A DNA stretch of 64,000 bases from Chalara sp. BL73 (lineage: Eukaryota > Ascomycota > Leotiomycetes > Helotiales). Location: positions 124,001-188,000 of the forward strand of contig CAKJVC010000006.1 of NCBI GenBank assembly GCA_918026815.1. Direction: 5' to 3'. The position numbers were made by a program, and so were the translations under genes. Below, piece after piece: positions 47,879 through 58,730 of the stretch (within the stretch, counting starts at the first letter, position 1; every line of letters starts with the position of its first letter). The notes under the pieces were generated by a model. It was not told the DNA's origin, searched no databases, and saw only the letters and a program-made list of their open reading frames with translations.

Positions 47879-49567
47879 TTAGTGAGAGAGGCCAAGGCCA
47901 TATGGGCGGTGCTTCGGGGTCTGGCCATGAAACCCCCGCCTGGATATTAGCCATTGCTTGGGCATGCGGAGTGTGGTATTTCTTCATTCTACTAGTCCAA
48001 GCAATCGGCTTACTACAGCTGTATGTGAACTGCCCCTGAGTCGCTGCTGGCCATGCTGAATGCAAACAGATACCGCTATTACTCGACCAAGCCACAGCCT
48101 CCCGTATCGCCGACCTTGAAGCTTGCCCAAGTACCACACGTTACCATCCTGCGGCCGGTCAAAGGGCTTGAGCCCCTCCTCTACGAGTGTCTTGCTGCCA
48201 CCTTTCGACAAGATTATCCCTCGAAAAGGTTGACCATATACTTCTGTATATCATCTACGGAAGATCCTGCGTTACCAGTGCTCCGACAATTGGTTTTGGA
48301 CTTTCCAAGTTTTGATACCAAAATATTTGTGGAAGAGGAAGATCCTAACTTGAGCGGGAATGATGGCCAAGCGACTAATCTAGGACCAAATCCTAAAATC
48401 AGGAACATGAGTAGAGGTTACAGAGAGGCGAAGGGAGATATTGTATGGATTCTTGATTGCAATGTTTGGATTGGGAAAGGTGTTGCAGGAAGAATGGTCG
48501 ACAAGTTGATGGGGTTCAAAGCAGATGGTACTAGGACGACACCATATATATTTGTGCATCAGCTCCCCCTGGTCATAGATTGCTCTGGAGGAGGTGTTAC
48601 GGAAGAATTACAAGGACTTCTCGACGCTCAACCTGAAAGCCATCAAGCTTCCTCGACTACCCATCATTTTGTGGAGCCTGAGTCAAAATTGGCTGCTATA
48701 TCTCAAGTAGGCGGTGGTCGTTTTGAGGAGATGTTCATGGCTTCTTCTCATGCGAAGTTTTACACAGCAATCAATACCGTCGCAGTTGCGCCTTGCATTG
48801 TAGGCAAATCTAACATGTTTCGACGTTCTCACCTCAATAGTCTGACATCCGGTGAATCACCATATTCTCCTGGTATTGATTACTTTTCGGAGAATATCTG
48901 TGAGGATCATCTCATTGGTGATCTTCTCTGGCGAAAAGGCATACCCGATCAAGCGAACGGTGAGAGATGGAAAAAGCATGGTCTATTGCTTGGAGACATA
49001 GCTCTTCAACCTATGGCACGGATGTCGGTGCAGGAGTATATTGCTCGCCGAATGCGGTGGCTCCGTGTAAGGAAATGGACTGTTACATTAGCTACCTTCG
49101 TTGAGCCGGGCACGGAGTCACTACTATGCACGGCTTATGGCTCAATTGCCGTCACAACCATTCCATGGTTCCACGACGGATTAGGCATCCCACAAACCTG
49201 GCTCGCATTTTTCTCAGTCTGGCTGGTAAATATTTGTTCCTGGATGCTTGTGGACTCTTTCCTCTACCAGAAGCTGCATTCTGGCTCCTCCATCGAGTTG
49301 GACGAGAACACACCATCTTTTGCACAGCCTCGAAATGGGAATGGCAGAAGATCATTTTGGGAATGGGTACTTGCGTGGCTCGGCCGAGAATTTCTCGCTC
49401 TGCCTATTTGGACGTGGGCTTGTTATGGAGGCACGACGGTTATGTGGCGAGGGAAGAGATTTCGAGTTGGCCTCGATATGCGTGTGAAGGAAATCAAGAG
49501 TAAGAAAAGCACAGATCCTAAGGAAGCACAAAGTGCAAGATCATCAAGCAAAGATAGACAAGATTAG
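47875..49567 (+). CDS. Ceramide glucosyltransferase (glycosyltransferase family 21)
   Basis: The enzyme moves glucose from UDP-glucose to ceramide to make glucosylceramide in Golgi-type membranes. Exons are 47875-48020 and 48070-49567 with a 49-bp GTATGT intron; the product has 547 residues. A first transmembrane helix spans about residues 24-48. The GT-A domain starts VTILRPVKGLEPLLYECL; D2 is D178 in DCNVW, the EDHLIGD block supplies D3 (about D328), and the RxxRW motif is residues 375-379 (RRMRW). C-terminal hydrophobic segments follow. The intron removes a stretch with an ATG that would otherwise begin a shorter protein without the membrane anchor. Motif order and length fit fungal GCS enzymes. 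It is divergent from SEN2. Confidence 0.94.
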
Positions 49568-50381
49568 ATGCAGCAATCATTTAATGGAAAATGTTCTCTT
49601 ATCAATTATCCAGCGAATTTGAACGTCACCAGCAAACAACTCCCAGCACACTACGAAAAGGAAAATATATATTTACATTCTCTTTTCCCTCGGGGAAATT
49701 CTTACAATTATCGAACTTTGCCCGCAAACGAGATCCGTTGTGCTCGCTTCATGTGAATCTTCGGACAAACATTGATTCAACCACATCCCAGAGGCACCTA
49801 GATTAGGTCTGACAATTTGGTGTCTTACCAATTTTTGATTGCAGTTTGGCTTATGCGCCTTGTCTTGGCTTCTGCGAACCATAATGCACCTCTCCATTAT
49901 TGGTTCGCAGGCGATATATATGCACTTAGGTAGATGTGCATATCAGCCACGTGACTGGGTTGCTGAGCTAATGCACTTGACGACGTGGCATAGGTTCGGA
50001 GCCCAAGGTTGATATATCGGCTCTGGTCAGTGGCTGCAGAACGTTCATTGTTGCAACCTTCGATTGGCCCCCACCCATGTTCTCAATGGGCAACATCAAA
50101 TTTTCGCCTTTGGGCACCTAAATCCAGCACCCAGTCCTTGCTTGCAGCAAGCACAGCATCGGCAACCCGTCCACCGACGTATAATGATCGAGACCTTTCT
50201 CATAATGCACTCTATCCAACTTCAATTTGTTGATTTGTCGGCTTTCAGGCTCCAACACCTCCTGCATGGTTTTTGGGCATCCCATTCGGACGTCTATAAA
50301 GCCTCACGCCCGTCTTCTTTGATGTTCGCCATCCTGGTCCTATCTCGTCTTACAACAGTGTGACTAGCCCTTACTCTCTCA
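49568..50381. other. Intergenic region, no gene recognised
   Basis: These 0.8 kb lie between tandem genes. Several short frames lack family features. GATATATATGCAC around 49911-49923 is A/T rich, but no TATA position can be assigned. Confidence 0.4.
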
Positions 50382-51041
50382 ATGCCGAAAACCAACCTCA
50401 AAGCCGCCGTTCAGGAGAAAGCACCAACCACCAAAAAAGCTGTTCCCGGGAACCCGGAGCCCAAGCCCGAGCCTCCTTGGTCTGATTGGGTGTGGGATGC
50501 CGAGCAGCAGTTCTATTATCGCGGAAAATTAGAACCAGAATGTGAGCTTCCATGCTTCAGACTCTACATTTATATATGCTGAGGAGATGCAGCAAAGATT
50601 TGGCGGTATGAATATGCTGCTGGACCTGCGCCATTGGGGCTAGCCGTCGTCGAGCAATTCGAAGCTCCCCGCATTTTAAGCATGATTGTTCCAATTCAGT
50701 ACACAAAAGAGGATATGGAATTGAAATTCGTCTATGCGCCTGAGCCTAGCTACTTCTATGGGGATATGTATCCAACAGAAGCGTCACCAAAAGCAACTAG
50801 CGCGACTACCGCACCATCCACTGGGGGCACAGAGAAGAAAGCTGTGAAAGAAGAGGCCAAACCAGAGCCTCCAATCACTTCAGAGAAGAAGGTAATCACT
50901 GCATCGGGAGTCTTTGAAAGCAGAAACCTAATGATTATGGTAGAAAGAAGAGAAGCCCAAGAAAGACCCCATGCGCGCTCCCTCGCTGGAAAAGCAAAAG
51001 ATGAGACGGCAAAAGTGGGAGAGGATCGTTGCGTATCTTGA
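50382..51041 (+). CDS. Hypothetical protein, small, charged
   Basis: Exons are 50382-50541 and 50593-51041 with a 51-bp GTGAGC/GCAG intron; the product has 202 residues. The N-terminus is Lys/Pro/Glu-rich (PEPKPEPPWSDWVW), followed by an aromatic strip (WVWDAEQQFYYRGKL) interrupted by the intron and resumed by KIWRYEYA. The second half holds a VEQFEAPRILSMIVP segment and a Thr/Lys/Glu-rich tail. The W-x-W...YYR strip recalls short aromatic repeats in fungal proteins of unknown function. The splice is supported because the unspliced frame stops at once. The C-terminal 40 residues are compositionally odd and might belong to a further intron. Confidence 0.55.
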
Positions 51042-51702
51042 GTCGGTTGAAAGAGAAGAGAAGCACAGAAGAAAGGAGCAGCATTTTTCCAAGAGATACA
51101 TGGAGCCGTATCAGCTCAGTCTCAGGCAGGGAATCAAATGACCAAGGCAATGTATCATCAAAGGCATGTATCAATTTCAACATGGGTCTTATAAGGGTGG
51201 ATGATTGTTGCATTTAGCTTTCTGATATTTGTATTGTAGCTGTACTTGAATTTTATTGAACCATTCTTGATGGTTGTGTCTAAATGAAGCGAGTGTTGTA
51301 ACATGGTGCTTTGGTAGCTATTAAACATAGCGAATTATTTAGCGGGTTGCTTCTCAGACATAGCATGCACGATATAGAGCTGAAATTTTGCATTGTGTCT
51401 ATAGTAATGTATTTAACACTTGTTCAAGATATCAAGTATCAGGAAGCGAATGGTATACTGGACCAACTCACATGATAAACACTGTCACCGACACCGAAAC
51501 CGACACTGGTCGTGCTTTCCTTCTTGAGCTCCGCTAGCCTTGTCGCTCCTTGTTTTGTTGATTTGTGTGCGAATGCGGACTAGCGCATTTTAGCCAGTTC
51601 TCACTTTCACTTTGCGCTTTGAAGGCGCCGCCAAAGCGCGTTAACCTCTCTCTTCTTTGGCATATACAAAAGCAAGCAAGCAAGCAAAGCACCCAATTTG
51701 CA
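51042..51702. other. Intergenic region, no gene recognised
   Basis: These 0.7 kb lie before the 2EXR gene. A short CAAG run (about 51672-51686) sits in its leader. Confidence 0.4.
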
Positions 51703-53503
51703 ATGGCTAAGCAGCGATCTAGCCTGACAGCAGAGGCCCTGGACCGTGTTCAACAGAGCGCTCGTGGTCTACAAGCCCTTGTTGGCCTTGAAGACATCTC
51801 CAAGGCGCAAGAAGCTGAAGGCACCCGCATGAGAATTGAAGCTGCACTCCGCAAGGCGCTGCTAAACAGGAATAACCCTACTACGACCAGAAAGCGACGA
51901 GGGTGAGCATCTTGTACTTCCTACATCTAGAGCTGGTATTGACAGATCTGTGATGTAGAAGCGACTCTAGCAGTTCAACTATATTTTCATCGGTGTTTGA
52001 TGATAACCCTGACGATTACCAGACCAGTTACCTGGACGTCTTTGGTAGACCGGTGGAACCATATCACCCTGCAGTGCCTATTACATACTTTACCCTCCCT
52101 GCTTCTGGCTATGCACAGGCTATGCATTCACCTGAGAACGGATATGGACGTGAAGATGGCAAAGACGAAATGCTGGAAAGATATCTGAATAGGATGTATC
52201 AGAAGTATGCCATTTTTTTAAGCCTTAGAATTAAGCACTAAGTGTTTATAGACGTGTTTGGGATGGCCTTGATTCATTGCATGTTCAGCAAAGAGATCTA
52301 AAAAGTACTTCCATTGAACAATACACAACCTGGCAGAATCAGGAGCGAGAGGCATGTCTTCAGAAGCAAAGATGCCGAGCTGTTCTAGAAAAAGATAAGG
52401 AGGCTAAGCAGATGTAAGCAAAAGATATTTGCTAAGGTGATATATTTCACACTTACTGACGTCTTTATTAGTGGAGATACTCTTGAGGCATTCTTCAGTC
52501 CACAACGCATTACAAACGACTTATTTAACAATAGCTTTTCTCACACGAAGCCATCTGTTCGTTTGCAAGCATTAGAATCTCCAATCAAGAAACTAGCCTT
52601 CAATCCACGAGCACCTGTGTTTGTTCCTAAGCAAGCTACCGCGAAGTTTAAGGATTTCGGGAAGCTACCCAATCATCTCCGTATGCGTATTTGGGGTTTC
52701 GGTCTTCCTGGTGCTCGGCTTGTCAAGCTCGACTTATCGAAAGATAAGAGGTCTATATACTCCTCCACTCCCATCCCTGCGCTTCTTCACGCCTGCCAAG
52801 AGTCTCGTGGTTTTGCGCTAGAATTTTACCGACTATCATTTGCCGCTTACCAGGGGATTCCGAGGACATACTTCAATTTTGAACTTGATGTGGTCTATAC
52901 CAGCTGTGATGGATGTATCAGCACCAACTGTGGACACAAGAAAACTTGGACTGAGGATCACAGGAAAGTTAGAGGATTAGTCTATGTTGCACCTCTCTCC
53001 TTCAACCCTTTCACCAAGATTAATAGATTGTTTCCTGCCGCTTACGGCTTGATTCTGATTCGAGGATCCAATGGCACACACCAGTCAAGCAATATCAAGT
53101 GGGATGAGTTGGAGCATGTTGACGAACCTTTTGAATGGCAAGAGGGAACCTTGATTCAAACTTACCAAAATCTCACGCTCAAACCTAAGGATAAAGTTGA
53201 CGTAGCTGGAGCATCTGGCCTTCAAGTTAGCAGCGGTAACCTGTGCAGAATTCAGAGAATGATGCTGCCAGGTATTATGGAAAAGCAGCTTTCAACAAAG
53301 GGCGCGTCAATGTGGATGTGCTGCCGTTGAAGCCTACTATATCACCAACACCGCGGCAGCTAGGATCTGAAGGTGATCTTAACAAACAAGTAAAGTCTTT
53401 ATGGGCTAAGTACAAAGATTGTAAATATAAAAAAAACACGAGAACTGGCTGGGATCTGAAGAACAGTCTGGAGCCATTGATGACCATACACATAAGTCCA
53501 TAG
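51703..53503 (+). CDS. 2EXR-domain protein
   Basis: Five exons join in frame: 51703-51902, 51959-52204, 52252-52413, 52472-53201 and 53249-53503, giving 530 residues. Introns are 47-58 bp. The first 200 residues are polar and helical. From about residue 255 the 2EXR motif is plain: FKDFGKLPNHLRMRIWGFGL, then IPALLHACQESRGFALEFYRLSF and YFNFELDVVYTSC. 2EXR proteins are a large fungal family of unknown biochemical role. The last intron (GTAGCT donor, TAAC-type branch, GTGCAG acceptor) is inferred because the unspliced frame ends about 30 codons later whereas splicing opens an 84-codon C-terminus (NDAARYYGKAAF). Initiation at MAKQRSSLTAEA is chosen because no ATG in the longer open frame looks better. 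Confidence 0.8.
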
Positions 53504-55328
53504 GATTATAATGAATAAGTTTCCATTAACCGGGTGAGCGTAGTGGTGACCAGGCAGAATAATAATATTTAAAAGCAAAGTATTAAAATCTCAAGCATAC
53601 ATGTAAAACAATGCCCGTGTCAAAATTTGTAGGTGAATGATTTAAGTAATAATCCTGCTTAATGAAACTAAACCCTTCAATAGGTAAATCTAAGCTTTTA
53701 ATAAGACCAAACGTGTCCTTTGCCAGTAGTGAAAGAAATTTCCTTCGTTGTTAAACAACGGCCCAACCTGTGTTGCTGAAGAACAGCAGGAAACACACAT
53801 CGCATATTTCTTACGTCTTCTACATGCTGAGCATGGCTTACAAGGTATAACCTCCCCATATAATATCACACCGCCCTATCCCAACATGTCATCCTTCGTC
53901 TGCGCGATTGGACCCCTTGTGTAGAGCCGCGGGAAGCTGCTGGGTCCTTGCGCCAAGCCCTTGGGTTGCCTGCTTTGATGGCCATTCAGAGGATAATTTC
54001 GTGCCCTTGCGTGGCATAGGTGAAATACATCTTGAAATTTGAATCAGAGGACTAGGACCGGTTGAAAGAGACAACGCGTGCTGGATTCTTTGGCCTTGCC
54101 TGAATGTTGTGGGTTCTTGGCTGGGATTTCGGCGTGATTCTTGGCCTGGTTGAATGTAATGTAGTTATTTTGGTGAATATTTGTGGTCTGTTAGATGGTG
54201 CCCATGAAGGCAATTCGTTCTTATGCGTCGATTCGTTATTTACATTTGATGGGAAGGAAAGATATGGTAGCCCTTTATATGGTGTTCAGCACCAATGCAC
54301 AGCCTGCCGTCCCTGCTTCATGTCTCTGGATGGACCTTTTAAGGTGGCCAGAAACTAAAACAAAGTTGTGGCACTGGAATGTTCCTATTGTGTAATCGCT
54401 GGGCATATTCTTCTGTAGCGAGCGCTTTGAGGGAAGGTTTTGCTAATAATGGGATGTAGGAGTAAGGTGTGGGTGAGGTGGGGAAAATTCTAAGCGAACC
54501 CCTGAACTGATATGAGGACAATTCACGTGATAAGCGAGGGTCAAGCAAAGGTTAGAGCCATAAGTTATTACAATTATATTGATTTTTTGATGTAGGTTTA
54601 TACAATGACCACTTTTAATGCTGGAAGGTGTGTCCTGTGATGTGTCCAAGGACTAAACACGCTGATAGTGTAACATGATGAAATAAGAGAGGCAGTGAAC
54701 AGATGGAAACTGGATATAAATTGCAGTTTATTATTTCGGAGAGGCGGGATACCCGGATTTTATAGCTAGTTAGCCACAAATATCCAGACTAGATCGCACA
54801 TGTGCAAATGTAATACTTCACCACCGTGACAGCCCGCTGGGATTGTTGTTGGATTTATGGTCGAGCTGATTGGCCCAACTTTGCTTACCCTCCGTGACTC
54901 CGTCAGAACTAGGAACAGTAAATATCTCAACCAGCTTGGATACGCTTTTTGAAGCTGATATTTTATGCAGGGGCCCTGAGCATATAATCTACCGACTTCG
55001 TAGATATTAAAGATCTACAGTATTAAATTTGCCATGTCTTTTCTACTTTTCTGTGCTGCTACTTGGTGACAGACTTTCGCCTGAAATATCTGGTGCTTAG
55101 TGGGCCCATCTGCTGACACATCCCGTCATTGATTTGAGCCTCGGCATCTCCAGGCTGATGCCACTGACGTACAAAGATTTTTGCCATCTCAGCCTCTCCA
55201 TTCAATTCCTTTCTGCTTCTTCTTTTCTTCATACAGTTAATTGCCTGCACTGGCCTGTCTCATTTTAGTTCGTGGAAACTACACTTGAATCTGAGGGCTG
55301 CACCTCAAAAGAAGACTGCGTAAGCACA
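53504..55328. other. Intergenic region, 1.8 kb, no gene recognised
   Basis: No frame over 100 codons and no family signal occurs here. The DNA is A/T-rich, with several TTAATAA-type strings. The last 100 bp before 55329 are pyrimidine-rich and probably hold the next promoter. Confidence 0.45.
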
Positions 55329-56961
55329 ATGTCTTCATTCCTCTCTCGTTTTTCTCCTGTTCCTGGATTTCCTGCATATACTGGCCCACACAAAGTTGGT
55401 ACTCTTGATGTCGAATTACCTGTCTCTAGCCTCAAGTCGCCCTCCTTCGCCCCCTCCAATGACATCTCCACTGTTCAGTATCGCATATTCTACCCATGCG
55501 AACCAGATGTGAAGGCAAAACCGATCAGTTGGATCCCAACACCGCAAAGGGCATATGTTAGCGCATACTCCCGTTTTCTTGGGGCTGGGAGCTATCTGGC
55601 TGAGTTTATATCGTAAGAAGCCGGCTCCTTGACGCGATGCGAAAGCGCTGACAGTGTACTGCAGATATATTCCCCGAATTCTCCATTACATCTCGATTCC
55701 GGTTCTGAAAAATGCACCGCTTCTTGCGCCACAGACCTTGAATAAGCGTTGGCCGGTCATGATATTTTCGCATGGGCTGGCAGGTTCGAGAAATGCCTAC
55801 TCACATCTGGTGGGATCCATCGCGAGTCATGGTGTAGTGGTGATTGCAATTGAGCATCGGGATGGAAGCACACCAGTCACCTACGTGCGAGCAGTTCCAA
55901 CGGCTACGACAGGAGAGAATGCAGCCCCTCAATCTACAAAGAGAACTATCGATTATCGCAGACTGTCTCATACTCCAAGTCCGGAAGTTGAAGATGGCCG
56001 GAATGAACAATTGAGGATAAGGCTATGGGAGATGGGACTGGTACACGACTCTTTATTGAAAGTAGCCCAAGGAACTGAGCTACCAAACCTCAACACTTCC
56101 TCTGTCTCGCTCTCGATGTTCAAAGAGAAGATAGACGTGTTTACACCAGGGAAAATCACGTTTGCAGGCCACTCTTTTGGTGCCGCGACCGTGACGCAGT
56201 TTGTGAAATCCACTTTCTACTCTTCCCAAACTCCTCAAGCTCCAAAAGAATTCAAGCCACTATTCACGCCACCACTCGACTCATCGATCGTCCAGCAAAT
56301 TACGCCAAACACGCCAGTAGTCTTGTTAGATGTGTGGTGCTTTCCCTTGCGTACTGCTTCGACTCGGTGGCTCTGGAACAAGCCGTTTCCTTGCTATGCT
56401 CCAGGAGGTCCTGATGGTGCCGCTTTGCTAGCCGTTGAGTCGCAGGCTTTCTTCAAATGGCGGGTTCACCTCAAAGCTACGAAGCAGCTGCTCTCTCATG
56501 ATCCTTCTTCGTCCGAAGTTTTTCCTCCATCTTCTTCAAAACCCCATTTCTACTATGCCACCTCATCAGCGCACCTTTCTCAATCAGACTTCGGAATTCT
56601 CTTCCCCAGACTCATAAAGAGGTTCTTGGCAGTCGAGGATCCGGAGCGAATCATGAGATTGAATGTTAGAGCTGTGTTGCAATTACTTCGTGATCAGGGA
56701 ATCGAGGTCAGCGCCACGTCCTCCGCAGATATGGAGCTCGAAGGCAATGGAGAAGAGACGCATGATGATAGACTTATTTTTCGCAGGAATGAAGAGATTA
56801 AAGGATGGAACTGGCTCAGCACGAGCCTTGAAGACATGGGCGACGTCAATGACAAGAAATCCGAGAAGGGTGAAATAAAATTCAGCGATTCTGATCTGAA
56901 ACAGGATCCCAGTGAAGTTGTTGTCAAGAATGAAGTAATGAAGCGAGAATCGTCATTATAA
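55329..56961 (+). CDS. Platelet-activating factor acetylhydrolase-like lipase/esterase
   Basis: Exons are 55329-55612 and 55665-56961 with a 52-bp GTAAGA/GCAG intron; the product has 526 residues. The family (PAF-AH, plasma/type II isoform) hydrolyses short or oxidised sn-2 acyl chains of phospholipids. The core begins PVMIFSHGLAGSRNAYSHL, with VVVIAIEHRDGS downstream. The nucleophile S265 sits in GHSFGAAT. The acid is probably the aspartate in VVLLDVWCFPL, and the histidine lies in a SAHLSQSDFGILFP block that matches the family's H-x-S-Q-S-D-F motif. No signal peptide is evident, so it is probably intracellular, like the fungal and PAFAH2 forms. The C-terminus of about 80 residues is charged and variable. 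Confidence 0.9.
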
Positions 56962-57719
56962 AGAAAGATTGAGCATATATAGTGTATATTTGTAGATATT
57001 CATGGAACTTGGCGTTTTTAGATAGGATGTATGGAGACTATAGGGTGGAAGGATTAGAATTTGGTATCGAATACCGCATTGGGCTGCATAGATGAGCGAT
57101 TTAGAATAGAGCAAGATGACCGAGGTTGTGTATAGGTAGTATCAATTATAACATCATAACTTACTAGGTGCTTACGTCATTAAATCAAAACTCCGTTTAA
57201 CACAAGTTGATAAACGGTGGTAAATAAGACCAAGCATGGGCTATCCACTTATCTGCAGAGAGCAACCTGTACGTAATTCAAGTCTGATGTACCTTCAAAG
57301 CGCGGCTATCAATGGCCTGTCCCATCCTGTGGGTCCCCATAAGCGAAAGCGAAGCGGCTCAAATTCGAAGATTCGGACTCGCAAGCAGATCAGTAGCCTG
57401 GTGCGCGACTGAACCCAATTTTGACGCCTTTCATACAAAATATCCATATTAGACTGATCCAATCCTTTGCAGATCACCCACGCGGCCAGAATCTAATAAG
57501 CCACTCTCGTCAGTGCCAATTCTGCAAAGCCTGATGGGCAGATACCATTCAATGGTTTGATATAAAGGCTTTGTGCCGCTTGCTATACCTTTTCGATTCA
57601 TTGACAAACGTCTCAGTTGTCCTAGGAATAATAGATACGCGCCAAAGGTCAAACTTACATCACAGAATCTGCCCATTATATACGTGGTACCGGGAGGGGA
57701 AAAAAAACAAAACGAAACA
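56962..57719. other. Intergenic region, no gene recognised
   Basis: These 0.8 kb lie between tandem genes. An A-rich stretch with GGGGAAAAAAAACAAAACG directly precedes the downstream ATG, a common fungal leader pattern. Confidence 0.4.
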
Positions 57720-58238
57720 ATGTCGCGCTTTTGGCCGCACCCGTCTTACGCAGAGGACCAGCCGCTCTCACATACAATCCTCTACGTCCATGTCCTGACC
57801 CGCGGCCTACAAACCGGCGCACTCCTCGGCCTCGGCGCCTCCTCCCTGACTCTTCCACTCCGCCGCATACCTTCCCTGACCCCGCGCCTGTCCACCCGCC
57901 CTGTCGCCCTGCTTCTCCTAAGAGGTCCCGGGGTCGGAGGCGTGGTGGGCGTTGGGGCAATGGCGGCGATGATGCCGTTCTATATGAAAGGGAAGGAGGA
58001 GATCGAATGGCAGGACAGAAGCTGGCGGTTGTTGGAGAATAAGGGTCAGGTCGAGTGTGATGACTGGACGTATGCAGGAATATTAGTTGGTGCGGGTGCA
58101 GCGCTGAGGAAAGGAAGGATCGGCGGGTGGAGGGGAGCTGTGGGAGGTATTGGGCTGGGGAGTTTGGGTGGGATGATGGGATATATGGGGTGGAGGTATG
58201 GTGTCAAAGGCGGCTGGGATCAGGAGCAGGTTGTTTAA
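57720..58238 (+). CDS. DUF1757 small membrane protein
   Basis: A single exon of 172 residues begins at ATG 57720 in a strong AAACAATG context. The N-terminus (SRFWPHPSYAEDQPLSHTI) is characteristic of the ascomycete DUF1757 family. Two or three Gly/Ala/Leu-rich hydrophobic segments follow (TGALLGLGASSL; GVGGVVGVGAMAAM; AVGGIGLGSLGGMMGYMGW), separated by the conserved EEIEWQDRSWRLLENKGQVECDDWTYAG block. Such proteins resemble small mitochondrial inner-membrane proteins of the Tim17/complex I accessory kind, but that is inference. The frame is open further upstream; the downstream ATG is preferred because family similarity starts there. Confidence 0.83.
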   Translation: MSRFWPHPSYAEDQPLSHTILYVHVLTRGLQTGALLGLGASSLTLPLRRIPSLTPRLSTRPVALLLLRGPGVGGVVGVGAMAAMMPFYMKGKEEIEWQDRSWRLLENKGQVECDDWTYAGILVGAGAALRKGRIGGWRGAVGGIGLGSLGGMMGYMGWRYGVKGGWDQEQVV

Positions 58239-58730
58239 TGTTTGGGAGTACAGGTTAGGAAAAATAGTCGATCACTGAACGGAGTGAGGCTGGGAGTTCC
58301 GGATATGGTACATCATGTATATTTAACGGTTTGGTTTGGAATGGGTTGCTTGCGATATCTGTTAGATATGCACGATATACTACGTGCGTATATATGAAAA
58401 CGGTACTTTTCGGCCCGCAAGTGCGAGATTACATCACTGCTGTTAAAACCCATGCTGTTAGATAGCTCACAAAGAGTTTTGCTTGTATACCTTCAACAGA
58501 ATAACTTGGAACGAGGATGTCGCCAAGACACTTATGTAAGAAATCTTGGCAATCCCATTTCCTTCTTGCAACTTTGATCTTGTCCTATATCTTTCTTGTG
58601 ATTATCTTTCTTCTCACTTCTTACGCGGCTATCTGCTTCCTGCCTGCCCGGAATTAAGAAGCTTTATTCTTTACTCTTGGATTGGATTGAGACGTCATGT
58701 TTTATGGCATCGTCTTGAAAATTGAACACA
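58239..58730. other. Intergenic region, no gene recognised
   Basis: These 0.5 kb before the second HET gene are A/T-rich. A CTTTCTTCTCACTTC pyrimidine run at about 58606 is the only promoter-like feature. Confidence 0.4.
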